From NCBI RefSeq assembly GCF_008041935.1, contig NZ_VKAC01000018.1:1-64000 (forward strand): 64,000 nucleotides of DNA. Direction: 5' to 3'. A program made the translations under genes and the position numbers. The notes under the pieces are model-generated. The model searched no databases. It was not told the DNA's origin and saw only the letters and a program-made list of their open reading frames with translations. Within the stretch, counting starts at the first letter, position 1. Every line of letters starts with the position of its first letter. Shown here one piece after another: positions 44,901 through 52,772 of the stretch. The DNA comes from Quadrisphaera setariae (GTDB lineage Bacteria; Actinomycetota; Actinomycetes; Actinomycetales; Quadrisphaeraceae).

Positions 44901-47900
44901 GTGCGCGAGCACGCGCCGCTGACGTGGCGTCGTCTGTCCGGCTGGGGCAGCGCAGTCGCCCTGGCGCTCGCGGTGCTCGCCGCGGTGGCCGAGACGATCG
45001 GCACGGTGGTCGCCGGGTCCCTGGCCGACGGCCCCACCACACCCGCGGTGGCGCTGCTCGCGGTGCTGCTCATCGGCTCCGCCGTGCTGGACATGGTCGG
45101 CCGCACGGGCTTCTCGACCGTCGTCGGCCGCGCCGAGGGCCGGCTGCGCTCCGACCTGCTCGACGCCGCGCTGCGCCAGCCGCTCACCGCCCTGGAGTCC
45201 CAGGGCGTCGGCGAGCTGCTCGACAGGGTCGACGACGACACCCGCCAGCTCGCCCAGCTGGTCCGCCAGACCGGCTGGCAGCTGGGCCGCGCGCTGCTGC
45301 GCTCCGTGCTCGCCTGGGTGGTCGCGGGGCTGACGTTCTGGCCGGCGTGGTTCGCGTTCCCGCTGGTCGCGGCCCTGGCGTACCTGTGGGTGCACAAGCT
45401 CACCCCGGTGGTCGCCGCGCGCAAGACCGAGGAGGAGCTCGCCTGGTCCGACTCCGCCACCCAGCTGGAGGAGTCCGTCGCCGGCCGCGACGACGTCCGC
45501 ACCTCCCTCGGGCAGGCGCACGTGCTCGCCCAGTTCTCCGCGCGCTCCGCGGAGGTGCTGCGCCGCTGCGCCCGCACCTGCCGCGCCGCCACCACCGTCG
45601 GCCTGCGGACCGGCCTCGTGCTGCACGCGCTGCTCGCCGCCCTCGCGCTCGCGGGCGTGTGGCTGGTCACCGGAGGCCAGCTCGGGCTCCCGCTGCTCAT
45701 CACGCAGTGGCTGCTCGTCACCACGTTCGTGGGCCGCCTCGGCGAGGTGGCCAACCACCTGCCCGAGGTGCAGGAGGGCCTGGGGGCCCTCACCCGCATC
45801 CGCTCCCTCATGGCCGCTGACCGAGAGCCCGCCGACGGCGCGCCCGTGCCGGCCGCGTCGGGGGACCCGGTGCGCGACGGCGTGGAGGTGCGCGGCCTGA
45901 GCTTCACCTACGGCGAGGGCTTCACCCTGGCGATCGACTCCCTCGTGGTGCCCGCCGGCACGTCGTGCGCGGTGGTCGGGCGCAGCGGCGCGGGCAAGTC
46001 GACCTTCGCCAAGCTGCTCTCCCGAGCCGTGGAGCCGCCGCCCGGCACCGTGCTGGTCTCCGGGCAGGACGTCGTGGCCACCGAGCTCGGCTCGCTGCGC
46101 CGCGCCGTCGGCGTGGTCACCCAGCGCACCGAGGTGCTGAGCGCGACCCTCGAGGAGAACATCACGCTCTTCGCGCCCGTCCCGCGCGAGCGGGTCCAGG
46201 CCGCCGTCGCCGACCTCGGCATCAGCGAGTGGGTCGCCTCCCTGCCGGACGGGCTCGACACCCGCCTGGGCGCCTCCGGTGCGACGCTGTCCGCGGGCGA
46301 GGAGCAGCTGGTCGCCTTCGCGCGCCTGCTCGTGCGAGACGTCCGCGTCGTCGTCCTCGACGAGGCCACCGCCCGCATGGACCCCCAGACCGAGCAGCTG
46401 GTCACCCGGGCCTCCCAGCGCCTGCTCGCCGGGCGCACCGGCGTGGTCATCGCCCACCGCCTCTCCACCACCCGCTGGTGCGACGCGGTGGCCGTGCTCG
46501 ACTCCGGCCGCCTCGTCCAGCACGGCCCGCGCGCCGCGCTGGCCACCACCATCGGGCCCTTCCGCGACCTCCTCGTGGCCTCCGGCACCGAGCGCCCCCG
46601 CGGCACGGACCCGGCGGCGACGACGAGCGCGGCCAGCGGCGTCGGCTCCGCGACAGCCGTGCTGGTGGCGCCGGCTCCTGCGTCGTCGGCGCTGGTGACC
46701 CGGCGCGAGCGGCGGGACCCGCGCCCGGCGCCCCCGGCTCCCCGGCCGAGCCTGGCGCGGCACGTGGCCGAGCTGCTCGTCGTGCACCCCCAGTGGGGCC
46801 TGGTCGGCACCTTCGCCTTCCTCGCCGTGACGATGCTCGGCGCCTACGGCGCGCTCACGGGCTGGGCGTGGGGCCAGCTGGTGGTGTCGCTGGAGGCCGG
46901 CGGGCGGCCGTGGGGCCTCGCTGCGCTCGTGGCCACCTGCCTGCTGCTGACCCCGGTGGGCATCGCGCTCGCCTTCCGCGTCTACCCGATGTGGTGGTCG
47001 GCGGCCACGCTGCGGCTGCGCCTGGCGGTGCTGCGCGGCCAGACCGAGCAGCGGCGCCTGCGCCGCACGCCCCCCGGCGAGGTGGCCGCCCGCGCCCTCG
47101 ACAGCGACCGCCTCATCATCTACGTGGACCGGTGGGTCGACGTCTTCATCGGTGCTGCCGCGGTGCTCGCCACCGGCCTGTTCAACGCCAGCGCCACGGC
47201 GTCGCTGGTCGCCGGCGGGGTGCTGGTGCTGTCGGCGCTGACCGCGGCTGCGGGCGCCCCCGCCGCCGGCCGCGCCGGGCGGGTCGCCGGCGACGAGCGC
47301 GCCCGGTTCGGCAAGGAGCTGGTGAGCACCCTCGAGGCCGTCCGCACGGTCAAGCTCGCCGCTGCCGTCCAGGCCGTGCAGGGGCACCTGCAGGTGGTCG
47401 ACGCGCGCCGTGTGGAGGCCAGCGTGCGCGAGCAGCGCATCCGCAGCCTCCTCGAGGGCGTCCCGGGCGTGCTCGTGCAGGTCGGTGTGGTCACCGCCTG
47501 GGTGCTGTTCCTCACCGGGGTCTGGGGCCTGGGCACCGCGCTGGCGGTCGCGACGGCCGTCTCCGGCTTCGGGTGGTTCGGCATCGTGGCGGGCGCCGCG
47601 GTGGTCGAGATGCCCATCGCCCGCACCTGGCTGCGCGCCGCCAGCGAGCTGTCGGGGCGAGCCGACCTCGTGGCGCTGCCGCCCTCGGTCGACCTCGTCG
47701 CCGGCACCGCCCCCTCCCCGGCCCCCGCGGGCCGGGTGGCGCTGCGGCGGCTGCAGCTCGAGGGGGTCACCGCGGTCCACGACGACGGCACCGTCGGCGT
47801 GCGCGACGTGACGCTGTCGGTGGAGGCCGGGTCGCTGGTGCTGCTGGTCGGCCGCGTGGGCTCGGGCAAGTCGAGCCTGCTGTCGGCGCTGGTCGGCCTG

Positions 47901-48431
47901 GTGGACCACGAGGGCGCCATCCGCTGGAACGACACCGAGGTCGGCGACCCGCAGCTGTTCCTGCGCCCCGGCCAGGTCGCGCACGTCGCGCAGGTCCCGC
48001 GGGTGCTCTCGGGCACCTTCACCGACAACGTCACCCTCGGGCACGACAGGGGCTCGGTGAGCCTGGGCAGCGCCATCCGCGACGCCCGCCTCGACCGGGA
48101 CGTCCGCGAGGCCGGCGGCACCGGCGCCCTGGTCGGGCACCGCGGCGTGCGGCTGTCCGGCGGGCAGGTGCAGCGGCTCGCGCTCGCCCGCGCGCTGGCC
48201 ACCGAGGCCGAGCTCGTCGTCGCCGACGACGTCTCCTCCGCGCTGGACGCCAAGACCGAGCTGGAGCTGTGGTCGGCGCTGCGCGAGCGGGGCGCCACGG
48301 TGGTCGGGTGCAGCGCCAAGCGCAGCGCCCTCGCGCTGGCCGACGTCGTCGTCGTCCTCGAGGACGGTCAGGTGGCGGCCACCGGGCCGTGGTCGGAGCT
48401 GTCCGAGGAGTGGGGCCACCTCGCCGGCTGA
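44901..48431 (+). CDS. Fused ABC exporter with two TMD-NBD halves
   Basis: A 1176-residue single-chain exporter: TMD1 about 10-300, NBD1 about 325-560, an Ala/Thr-rich linker, TMD2 about 620-920, NBD2 about 950-1170. NBD1 has Walker A GRSGAGKST (Lys366), a degenerate signature LSAGEEQ (463-469) and Walker B VVVLDEAT with Glu488. NBD2 has Walker A GRVGSGKSS (Lys990), a normal signature LSGGQVQ and Walker B VVADDVS where the catalytic Glu is Asp1110. So the ATP site made of NBD1 Walker motifs and NBD2 signature is canonical and the other is degenerate. GTG start after TGGAGG. Substrate unknown. Confidence 0.9.
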   Translation: MREHAPLTWRRLSGWGSAVALALAVLAAVAETIGTVVAGSLADGPTTPAVALLAVLLIGSAVLDMVGRTGFSTVVGRAEGRLRSDLLDAALRQPLTALESQGVGELLDRVDDDTRQLAQLVRQTGWQLGRALLRSVLAWVVAGLTFWPAWFAFPLVAALAYLWVHKLTPVVAARKTEEELAWSDSATQLEESVAGRDDVRTSLGQAHVLAQFSARSAEVLRRCARTCRAATTVGLRTGLVLHALLAALALAGVWLVTGGQLGLPLLITQWLLVTTFVGRLGEVANHLPEVQEGLGALTRIRSLMAADREPADGAPVPAASGDPVRDGVEVRGLSFTYGEGFTLAIDSLVVPAGTSCAVVGRSGAGKSTFAKLLSRAVEPPPGTVLVSGQDVVATELGSLRRAVGVVTQRTEVLSATLEENITLFAPVPRERVQAAVADLGISEWVASLPDGLDTRLGASGATLSAGEEQLVAFARLLVRDVRVVVLDEATARMDPQTEQLVTRASQRLLAGRTGVVIAHRLSTTRWCDAVAVLDSGRLVQHGPRAALATTIGPFRDLLVASGTERPRGTDPAATTSAASGVGSATAVLVAPAPASSALVTRRERRDPRPAPPAPRPSLARHVAELLVVHPQWGLVGTFAFLAVTMLGAYGALTGWAWGQLVVSLEAGGRPWGLAALVATCLLLTPVGIALAFRVYPMWWSAATLRLRLAVLRGQTEQRRLRRTPPGEVAARALDSDRLIIYVDRWVDVFIGAAAVLATGLFNASATASLVAGGVLVLSALTAAAGAPAAGRAGRVAGDERARFGKELVSTLEAVRTVKLAAAVQAVQGHLQVVDARRVEASVREQRIRSLLEGVPGVLVQVGVVTAWVLFLTGVWGLGTALAVATAVSGFGWFGIVAGAAVVEMPIARTWLRAASELSGRADLVALPPSVDLVAGTAPSPAPAGRVALRRLQLEGVTAVHDDGTVGVRDVTLSVEAGSLVLLVGRVGSGKSSLLSALVGLVDHEGAIRWNDTEVGDPQLFLRPGQVAHVAQVPRVLSGTFTDNVTLGHDRGSVSLGSAIRDARLDRDVREAGGTGALVGHRGVRLSGGQVQRLALARALATEAELVVADDVSSALDAKTELELWSALRERGATVVGCSAKRSALALADVVVVLEDGQVAATGPWSELSEEWGHLAG

Positions 48432-48444
48432 GCTCTCCTCTTCT

Positions 48445-48507
48445 CGCACTTTCCGCGGCAAGTGCGCCACCGGAGTCCCGGGAAGCGCACTTGCCGCGGA
48501 AAGTGCG
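48445..48507. repeat. Paired intergenic palindromic repeat, locus B (22-19-22)
   Basis: CGCACTT-N8-AAGTGCG units at 48445-48466 and 48486-48507, separated by 19 bp. The second unit differs from each locus-A unit by one base; the first is its exact reverse complement. The pair lies between the convergent ABC exporter and serC genes, where it could also end transcription. Confidence 0.85.
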
Positions 48508-48521
48508 GAACAGGGGTGGGG

Positions 48522-49700
48522 TCAGGACAGGGCGGACACCACGTGGTCGACGCACGCCGTCAGCGCAGAGACGTCGTGGGGGTCGACGGCGGGGAACATG
48601 CCCACGCGCAGCTGGTTGCCGCCCAGCCCGCGGTACGGCTCGACGTCCACCACGCCGTTCGCGCGCAGCACGGCGCGGACGGCGGCGGCGTCGACCGACG
48701 GGTCGAGGTCGATGGTGCCGACCACCGGCGAGCGCAGCGTGCGGTCGCGCACCGCGGGGCGCGCGTACTGGCTGGCCTCGGCCCACTCGTACAGCCGCGA
48801 GGCGGACTCCGCCGACCGCGCGGCCGCCCACTCCAGGCCGCCGCGGTCGAGCATCCACTCCACCTGCTCGGCGAGCATGAGCAGCGTCGCCACGGCGGGC
48901 GTGTTCACCGTCTGCTCCCGCTGGCTCTCCGCCAGCGCCGCGAGCAGGTCCAGCGACCCCGGCACCCAGCGGCCCGGCTGCAGCTCCTCCGCCCGCGCGA
49001 TCGCGGCGGGGGACAGCAGCGCCAGCCACAGCCCGCCGTCGGACCCGAACGACTTCTGCGGCGCGAAGTAGTACGCGTCGCACCTCGAGGCGTCCACCGG
49101 CACCCCGCCCGCGGCGGACGTCGCGTCGACGAGCACCAGCGCGTCGTCGTCCTCCGCCAGCCCCGACGGGCGGACCACCGGCAGCACCACGCCCGTGGAG
49201 GTCTCGTTGTGGGGGTAGGCGTACGCGTCCACCCCGGGCTCCGCCTCGGCGGTGGGCGCGCTGAACGGCTCCGAGCGGCGCACGTCGGGCGCCGCCAGGA
49301 ACGGCGCGGCCGCCGTCGCCTTCGCGAACTTCTCGCTGAACGCCCCCAGCACCAGGTGCTGCGCGCGCTCACGGACCAGGCACGTGGTGGCGACGTCCCA
49401 GAAGGTCGTCGAGCCGCCGTTGCCGAGCACCACCTCGTACCCGTCGGGCAGGGAGAACAGGTCGGTCATGCCCGCGCGGGTGCGGGCGACCAGCGAGCGC
49501 ACGGGCAGCTGGCGGTGCGACGTGCCCAGCACGGTGCGGCCGACCCCGGCGATGGCGGCCACCTGGTCGTCGCGGACCTTGGACGGCCCGGAGCCGAACC
49601 GGCCGTCGCGGGGCAGCAGCGACGGCGGCACGGTGATGGTGGGCACACCCGCCGCAGGGGTGCCCGAGCTCGAGGTGTCGGAGGAGGTCACGGCGTGCAT
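48522..49700 (-). CDS. serC: Phosphoserine aminotransferase
   Basis: A 392-residue PLP enzyme that converts 3-phosphohydroxypyruvate and glutamate to phosphoserine in serine synthesis. It is the actinobacterial form: FGSGPSKVRDDQV near the N-terminus, LGTSHRQLPVRSLV, GNGGSTTFWD, YPHNETSTGV, VDATSAAGG, and the PLP Lys in YYFAPQKSFGSDGG. C-terminal GLGGNQLRVGMFPAVD is also typical. A GTG three codons inside is an alternative start with a better ribosome site. It is divergent from pdxH by 25 bp, pairing a PLP user with a PLP maker. Confidence 0.93.
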   Translation of the reverse strand: MHAVTSSDTSSSGTPAAGVPTITVPPSLLPRDGRFGSGPSKVRDDQVAAIAGVGRTVLGTSHRQLPVRSLVARTRAGMTDLFSLPDGYEVVLGNGGSTTFWDVATTCLVRERAQHLVLGAFSEKFAKATAAAPFLAAPDVRRSEPFSAPTAEAEPGVDAYAYPHNETSTGVVLPVVRPSGLAEDDDALVLVDATSAAGGVPVDASRCDAYYFAPQKSFGSDGGLWLALLSPAAIARAEELQPGRWVPGSLDLLAALAESQREQTVNTPAVATLLMLAEQVEWMLDRGGLEWAAARSAESASRLYEWAEASQYARPAVRDRTLRSPVVGTIDLDPSVDAAAVRAVLRANGVVDVEPYRGLGGNQLRVGMFPAVDPHDVSALTACVDHVVSALS

Positions 49701-49725
49701 CCTGCACCGTGTGGAGAGCCCGGAC

Positions 49726-50400
49726 GTGAACAGCGAGCTGGCGGAGCACCGCGTGGACTACTCCGACGCGGGCCTGGACGCCGCCGACCTCGCTCCCGCC
49801 CCGCTGGAGCAGTTCCACCGCTGGTGGGACGAGGCGAGCTCCGACCCGAGGATCGCCGAGCCGAACGCCGTGGTCCTCGCCACCGTCGACGCCGGCGGCC
49901 TCCCCGACGCGCGCACGGTGCTGCTCAAGGGCGCCGACGCCCGCGGGTTCGTGTTCTACACCAACCTCGGCTCCGCCAAGGCCCGTCAGCTGGCCGCGGC
50001 GCCGCACGCGGCGCTCGTGCTGCCGTGGCACCCGCAGCAGCGGCAGGTGCGCGTGCGCGGTGAGGTCGAGCAGGTCAGCCGCGACGAGAGCGCCGCCTAC
50101 TTCGCCACCCGCCCGCGCGGTTCGCAGCTGGGCGCCCACGCCTCCCGGCAGAGCGCGGAGGTGGCCTCCAGGGAGGACCTGGCACGCGCGTACGAGGCGG
50201 CCGCGGCGCGCTTCCCCGAACCCGGGGCCGTGCCGCTGCCCGACGGGTGGGGCGGGTTCCTCGTGCGGCCGGTGGAGGTGGAGCTGTGGGTGGGGCGCCG
50301 CTCGCGCCTGCACGACCGGCTCGTCTACCTCTCGGTGACCGGGGAGCCGGCGCCCCTGGACGACGCCGGCGCGTGGAGGGTCGTCCGCCGCCAGCCCTGA
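49726..50400 (+). CDS. pdxH: Pyridoxamine 5'-phosphate oxidase
   Basis: A 224-residue FMN enzyme that oxidises pyridoxamine- or pyridoxine-5'-phosphate to PLP. Family hallmarks: HRVDYSDAGLDAADLAPAPLEQF, PNAVVLATVDAGGLPDARTVLLKG, GFVFYTNLGSAKARQL, RGSQLGAHASRQS and the C-terminal LHDRLVYLS near the usual WxxxRLxP position. The GTG start chosen has GGAG nine nt upstream; another GTG five codons earlier is possible. Its stop lies 1 bp from the convergent deacetylase stop. Confidence 0.93.
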   Translation: MNSELAEHRVDYSDAGLDAADLAPAPLEQFHRWWDEASSDPRIAEPNAVVLATVDAGGLPDARTVLLKGADARGFVFYTNLGSAKARQLAAAPHAALVLPWHPQQRQVRVRGEVEQVSRDESAAYFATRPRGSQLGAHASRQSAEVASREDLARAYEAAAARFPEPGAVPLPDGWGGFLVRPVEVELWVGRRSRLHDRLVYLSVTGEPAPLDDAGAWRVVRRQP

Positions 50401-50401
50401 G

Positions 50402-51151
50402 TCACAGGGTGAGGGCGAGCTCCACGGCGAGCACGGAGCGGCCCTCCCAGCCCGGCTGGTCGCGGCGGACCACCTGCTCGTAGACCTTCTCGGCCTGCCG
50501 GCGCACCGGGACGTCCGGGTCGAGCGCGCGGAAGTACTCCTCGTGCAGCGCCAGCGCCGCGACGCCGGCCTCCACGGTGTCGGTGATGTCGACGACGTGG
50601 GTGGGGGAGGTGCTGTTCGCGACGACGACGCGGCGCACGCCCTTCCACGGCGCGAAGCCCTCGTGGCCGAGCTCGGGGAAGATCCAGCGGTTGGCGGCGT
50701 CGGCCACGCCGTCGAGCACCGTGCGGCCCAGCGCGCGGTGGTCGGCGGAGTTCCACGTGCCCGGCCCCCACGTGTCGTGGTGGTTGATCGTGACGACGAG
50801 GTGCGGGCGGTGCTGGCGGATCGCGCGGGCGATGTCGCTGCGGAGCTCGAGGCTCTCGGTGAGGCGGCCGTCGCGGTGGCGGAAGAACTCCACCTCCCGC
50901 ACGCCCACGGCGCCGGCGCTGGCCAGCTCCTCGGCCTCGCGCAGCGGACCCGCCTTGGCGGGGGCCACCGTGTCGATGCCCGCCTCGCCGGAGGTCGCCA
51001 TCGCGTAGACGACCTGCTTGCCCGCCGCCGTCCAGCGGGCCACGGCCGCCGCGGTGCCGTACTCGACGTCGTCGGGGTGCGCCACCACGCACAGCACCCG
51101 GTCGAAGTCCTCGGGGAGGCCGGGCAGGGGGGTGGGGGCGGCGTCGCTCAC
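50402..51151 (-). CDS. PIG-L family deacetylase
   Basis: A 249-residue zinc-dependent N-deacetylase-like protein. The metal motif AHPDD is at residues 25-28 (CVVAHPDDVEYG), followed by TSGEAGIDT, the REVEFFRHRDG segment and TINHHDTWGPGTWNSADHRALG holding the third metal ligand. The family includes MshB (mycothiol) and enzymes acting on GlcNAc conjugates; this one is not specifically MshB-like. The start is a GTG without a good ribosome site; translation could begin upstream. It is divergent from the leader-peptide/MFS unit. Confidence 0.85.
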   Translation of the reverse strand: MSDAAPTPLPGLPEDFDRVLCVVAHPDDVEYGTAAAVARWTAAGKQVVYAMATSGEAGIDTVAPAKAGPLREAEELASAGAVGVREVEFFRHRDGRLTESLELRSDIARAIRQHRPHLVVTINHHDTWGPGTWNSADHRALGRTVLDGVADAANRWIFPELGHEGFAPWKGVRRVVVANSTSPTHVVDITDTVEAGVAALALHEEYFRALDPDVPVRRQAEKVYEQVVRRDQPGWEGRSVLAVELALTL

Positions 51152-51192
51152 ACGGCCATCGTGGCAGCCGCAGAACCGCTCGGAAAAAACCC

Positions 51193-51221
51193 TCGACGCC
51201 CCGCCGGGCCGGACGTAGCGT
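51193..51221 (+). promoter_or_regulatory. Promoter of the leader peptide / MFS unit
   Basis: TCGACG (51193-51198) and TAGCGT (51216-51221) are spaced by 17 nt; the -10 fits TANNNT. Transcription from about 51228 would give a leader of roughly 230 nt before the MFS start. Confidence 0.55.
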
Positions 51222-51227
51222 GGAGGC

Positions 51228-51450
51228 ACACGGGAGAGGAGGTGATCCGAGAAGTGGTTGTTCTTCGGACGCGTGAGGTGACTGCCCGCTAGCCGTCAGG
51301 CAGCGTGAGCCACCCGGACGGCCTGCTAGTCCCAGGCAGTCACCGGAGCCCGCGGGAGTCGCGCCTTCGTCCAGCGCGACGCCCCCTCCAGGTCGGAGGG
51401 GAGCCCGCGGGCTCTTCCACGCCCGGCACCTGACGGGTGCCTGGGGCACC
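51228..51450 (+). promoter_or_regulatory. Structured leader RNA with alternative stems (putative attenuator)
   Basis: Several perfect stems are visible. P1: GGTGACTGCC (51277-51286) with GGCAGTCACC (51335-51344), its left arm inside the small ORF. P4: GAGCCCGCGGG (51346-51356) with CCCGCGGGCTC (51404-51414), enclosing two 7-bp hairpins at 51358-51380 and 51383-51401. Competing pairings exist: GGCAG at 51299-51303 can take the CTGCC of P1, and CCCAGGCA (51331-51338) matches TGCCTGGG (51438-51445) just before the MFS start. This pattern suits ribosome-controlled attenuation, but the direction of the switch cannot be decided by reading. Confidence 0.6.
51254..51292 (+). CDS. Short leader peptide upstream of an MFS exporter
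   Basis: A 12-codon ORF beginning GTG and reading MVVLRTREVTAR, stop TAG. It is preceded by AGGAGGTGATC (51237-51247), a perfect and extended match to the 16S rRNA tail, 6 nt before the start. An in-frame GTG at 51242 would make 16 residues but lies inside that site. Residues 5-7, Arg-Thr-Arg, form an Arg-X-Arg motif of the kind at which macrolide-bound ribosomes stall in known resistance leaders. The 3' half of the ORF forms one arm of stem P1, so stalling would change the RNA fold. Function is inferred; conservation is untested. Confidence 0.6.
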   Translation: MVVLRTREVTAR

Positions 51451-51460
51451 ATGGACCCCG

Positions 51461-52762
51461 ATGCCCGCCCTGCTCCTCGACACGGCCCCGCTGCGCTCCT
51501 CCCCGGAGTACCGGCGCCTGTGGACCGGCCTCACCCTCGCCGGGGTCGGCAGCCAGCTCGGCGTCACCGCCGTCGCGCTGCAGGTCTACGACCTCACCGG
51601 CTCGTCCTTCGCCGTCGGCCTCGTCGGCCTGGTCTCCTTCGTGCCGCTCGTGGTGCTCGGCCTGTACGGCGGCGCCCTGGTCGACGCTCACGACCGCCGC
51701 CGCGTCGTGGTGCTCTCCTCGGTGGGGCTGCTCGTCGCCTCGGTGCTCATCGCCGCCCAGGCGTGGCTCGACGTCGGCTCCGTGGCGCTGCTGCTCGGGC
51801 TGGTGGCCCTGCAGAGCGCCGCCTTCGCGGTCAACTCGCCCGCGCGCACCGCGATCATCCCCATGCTCGTGCCCGCCGAGCAGCTGCCCGCAGCCAACGC
51901 GCTCGGCACCCTGTCGATGAACCTCGGCGTCACGGTCGGACCGCTGGTCGGCGGCCTGCTGGTGGGAACGGTCGGCTTCGGGCCCGCCTACACGATCGAC
52001 GTGGTCACCCTCCTCGTGGCCCTGGCGACCGTGCTCAGCCTCCCGCCGCTGCCCCCGGCCGGCGGGGCCCGGAAGGCCGGCCTGGCCAGCGTGCTGGAGG
52101 GTCTGCGCCTGCTCAAGGGGTGGCGCAACGTCCGCACGACGTTCCTGCTGGACATCTGCGCCATGGTGCTCAGCCAGCCGCGCGCCCTGTTCCCCGCCGT
52201 GGGCGCGGTGCTCATCGGGGGAGGGGCGACGACGGCGGGCGTGCTCGCCTCGTCCGTGGCCGTCGGGTCCGTCCTCGCGAGCCTCGTGTCCGGGCCGCTG
52301 GGCCGCGTCCACCGCCACGGGGTCGCCATCGCGGTGTCGGTGGCGGCCTGGGGAGCCGCGATCGTGGCGTTCGGCCTGGTGCTGCTGCTCGCCGCGCCGT
52401 CGCACGCGGCGGAGGGCACCGTCACCACCACGGCCGTGCCGTGGACCTCGTGGCACCTGTGGGGGGCGTGCGCCGCCCTCGCCGCTGCCGGCGCCGCCGA
52501 CGCCGTCAGCTCGGTGTTCCGCCAGACGGTGCTGCAGTCGGCCGCGCCCGACTGGGCCCGCGGGCGCCTGCAGGGCGTCTTCATCGTGGTGGTGGCCGGT
52601 GGCCCCCGCCTGGGCGACCTCGTGGCCGGCGCAGACGCCGACGCCCTCGGTGAGGCGCTGGCGGCGGTGGTCGGCGGCGTGGCGTGCGTGCTCGCCGTCG
52701 TCGTCCTCATGGCGTGGCAGCGGGGCTTCCTGCGCTACGACGCCCGCGATCCCGTCCCCTAG
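51461..52762 (+). CDS. MFS exporter (drug-efflux-like)
   Basis: A 433-residue membrane transporter with about 12 helices. Features: RSSPEYRRLWTGLTLAGVGSQLGVTAVALQVYDLTGSSFAVG at the start (split by the first helix), LYGGALVDAHDRRRVV as loop 2-3, NSPARTAIIPMLVPAEQLPAANAL, and TVGPLVGGLL. This is the MFS_3/enterobactin-exporter-like group that includes macrolide efflux proteins. The ATG chosen follows a G-rich stretch; a GTG eight codons upstream is in frame. The structured leader and small ORF upstream point to regulation by ribosome behaviour. Substrate unknown. Confidence 0.85.
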   Translation: MPALLLDTAPLRSSPEYRRLWTGLTLAGVGSQLGVTAVALQVYDLTGSSFAVGLVGLVSFVPLVVLGLYGGALVDAHDRRRVVVLSSVGLLVASVLIAAQAWLDVGSVALLLGLVALQSAAFAVNSPARTAIIPMLVPAEQLPAANALGTLSMNLGVTVGPLVGGLLVGTVGFGPAYTIDVVTLLVALATVLSLPPLPPAGGARKAGLASVLEGLRLLKGWRNVRTTFLLDICAMVLSQPRALFPAVGAVLIGGGATTAGVLASSVAVGSVLASLVSGPLGRVHRHGVAIAVSVAAWGAAIVAFGLVLLLAAPSHAAEGTVTTTAVPWTSWHLWGACAALAAAGAADAVSSVFRQTVLQSAAPDWARGRLQGVFIVVVAGGPRLGDLVAGADADALGEALAAVVGGVACVLAVVVLMAWQRGFLRYDARDPVP

Positions 52763-52772
52763 CCTGCGAGGG

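Noticed and set aside
51346-51414. GAGCCCGCGGG stem as a tRNA or T-box
   Set aside because: There is no acceptor/T-arm pattern and no T-box sequence; nested stems and the small ORF fit attenuation better.
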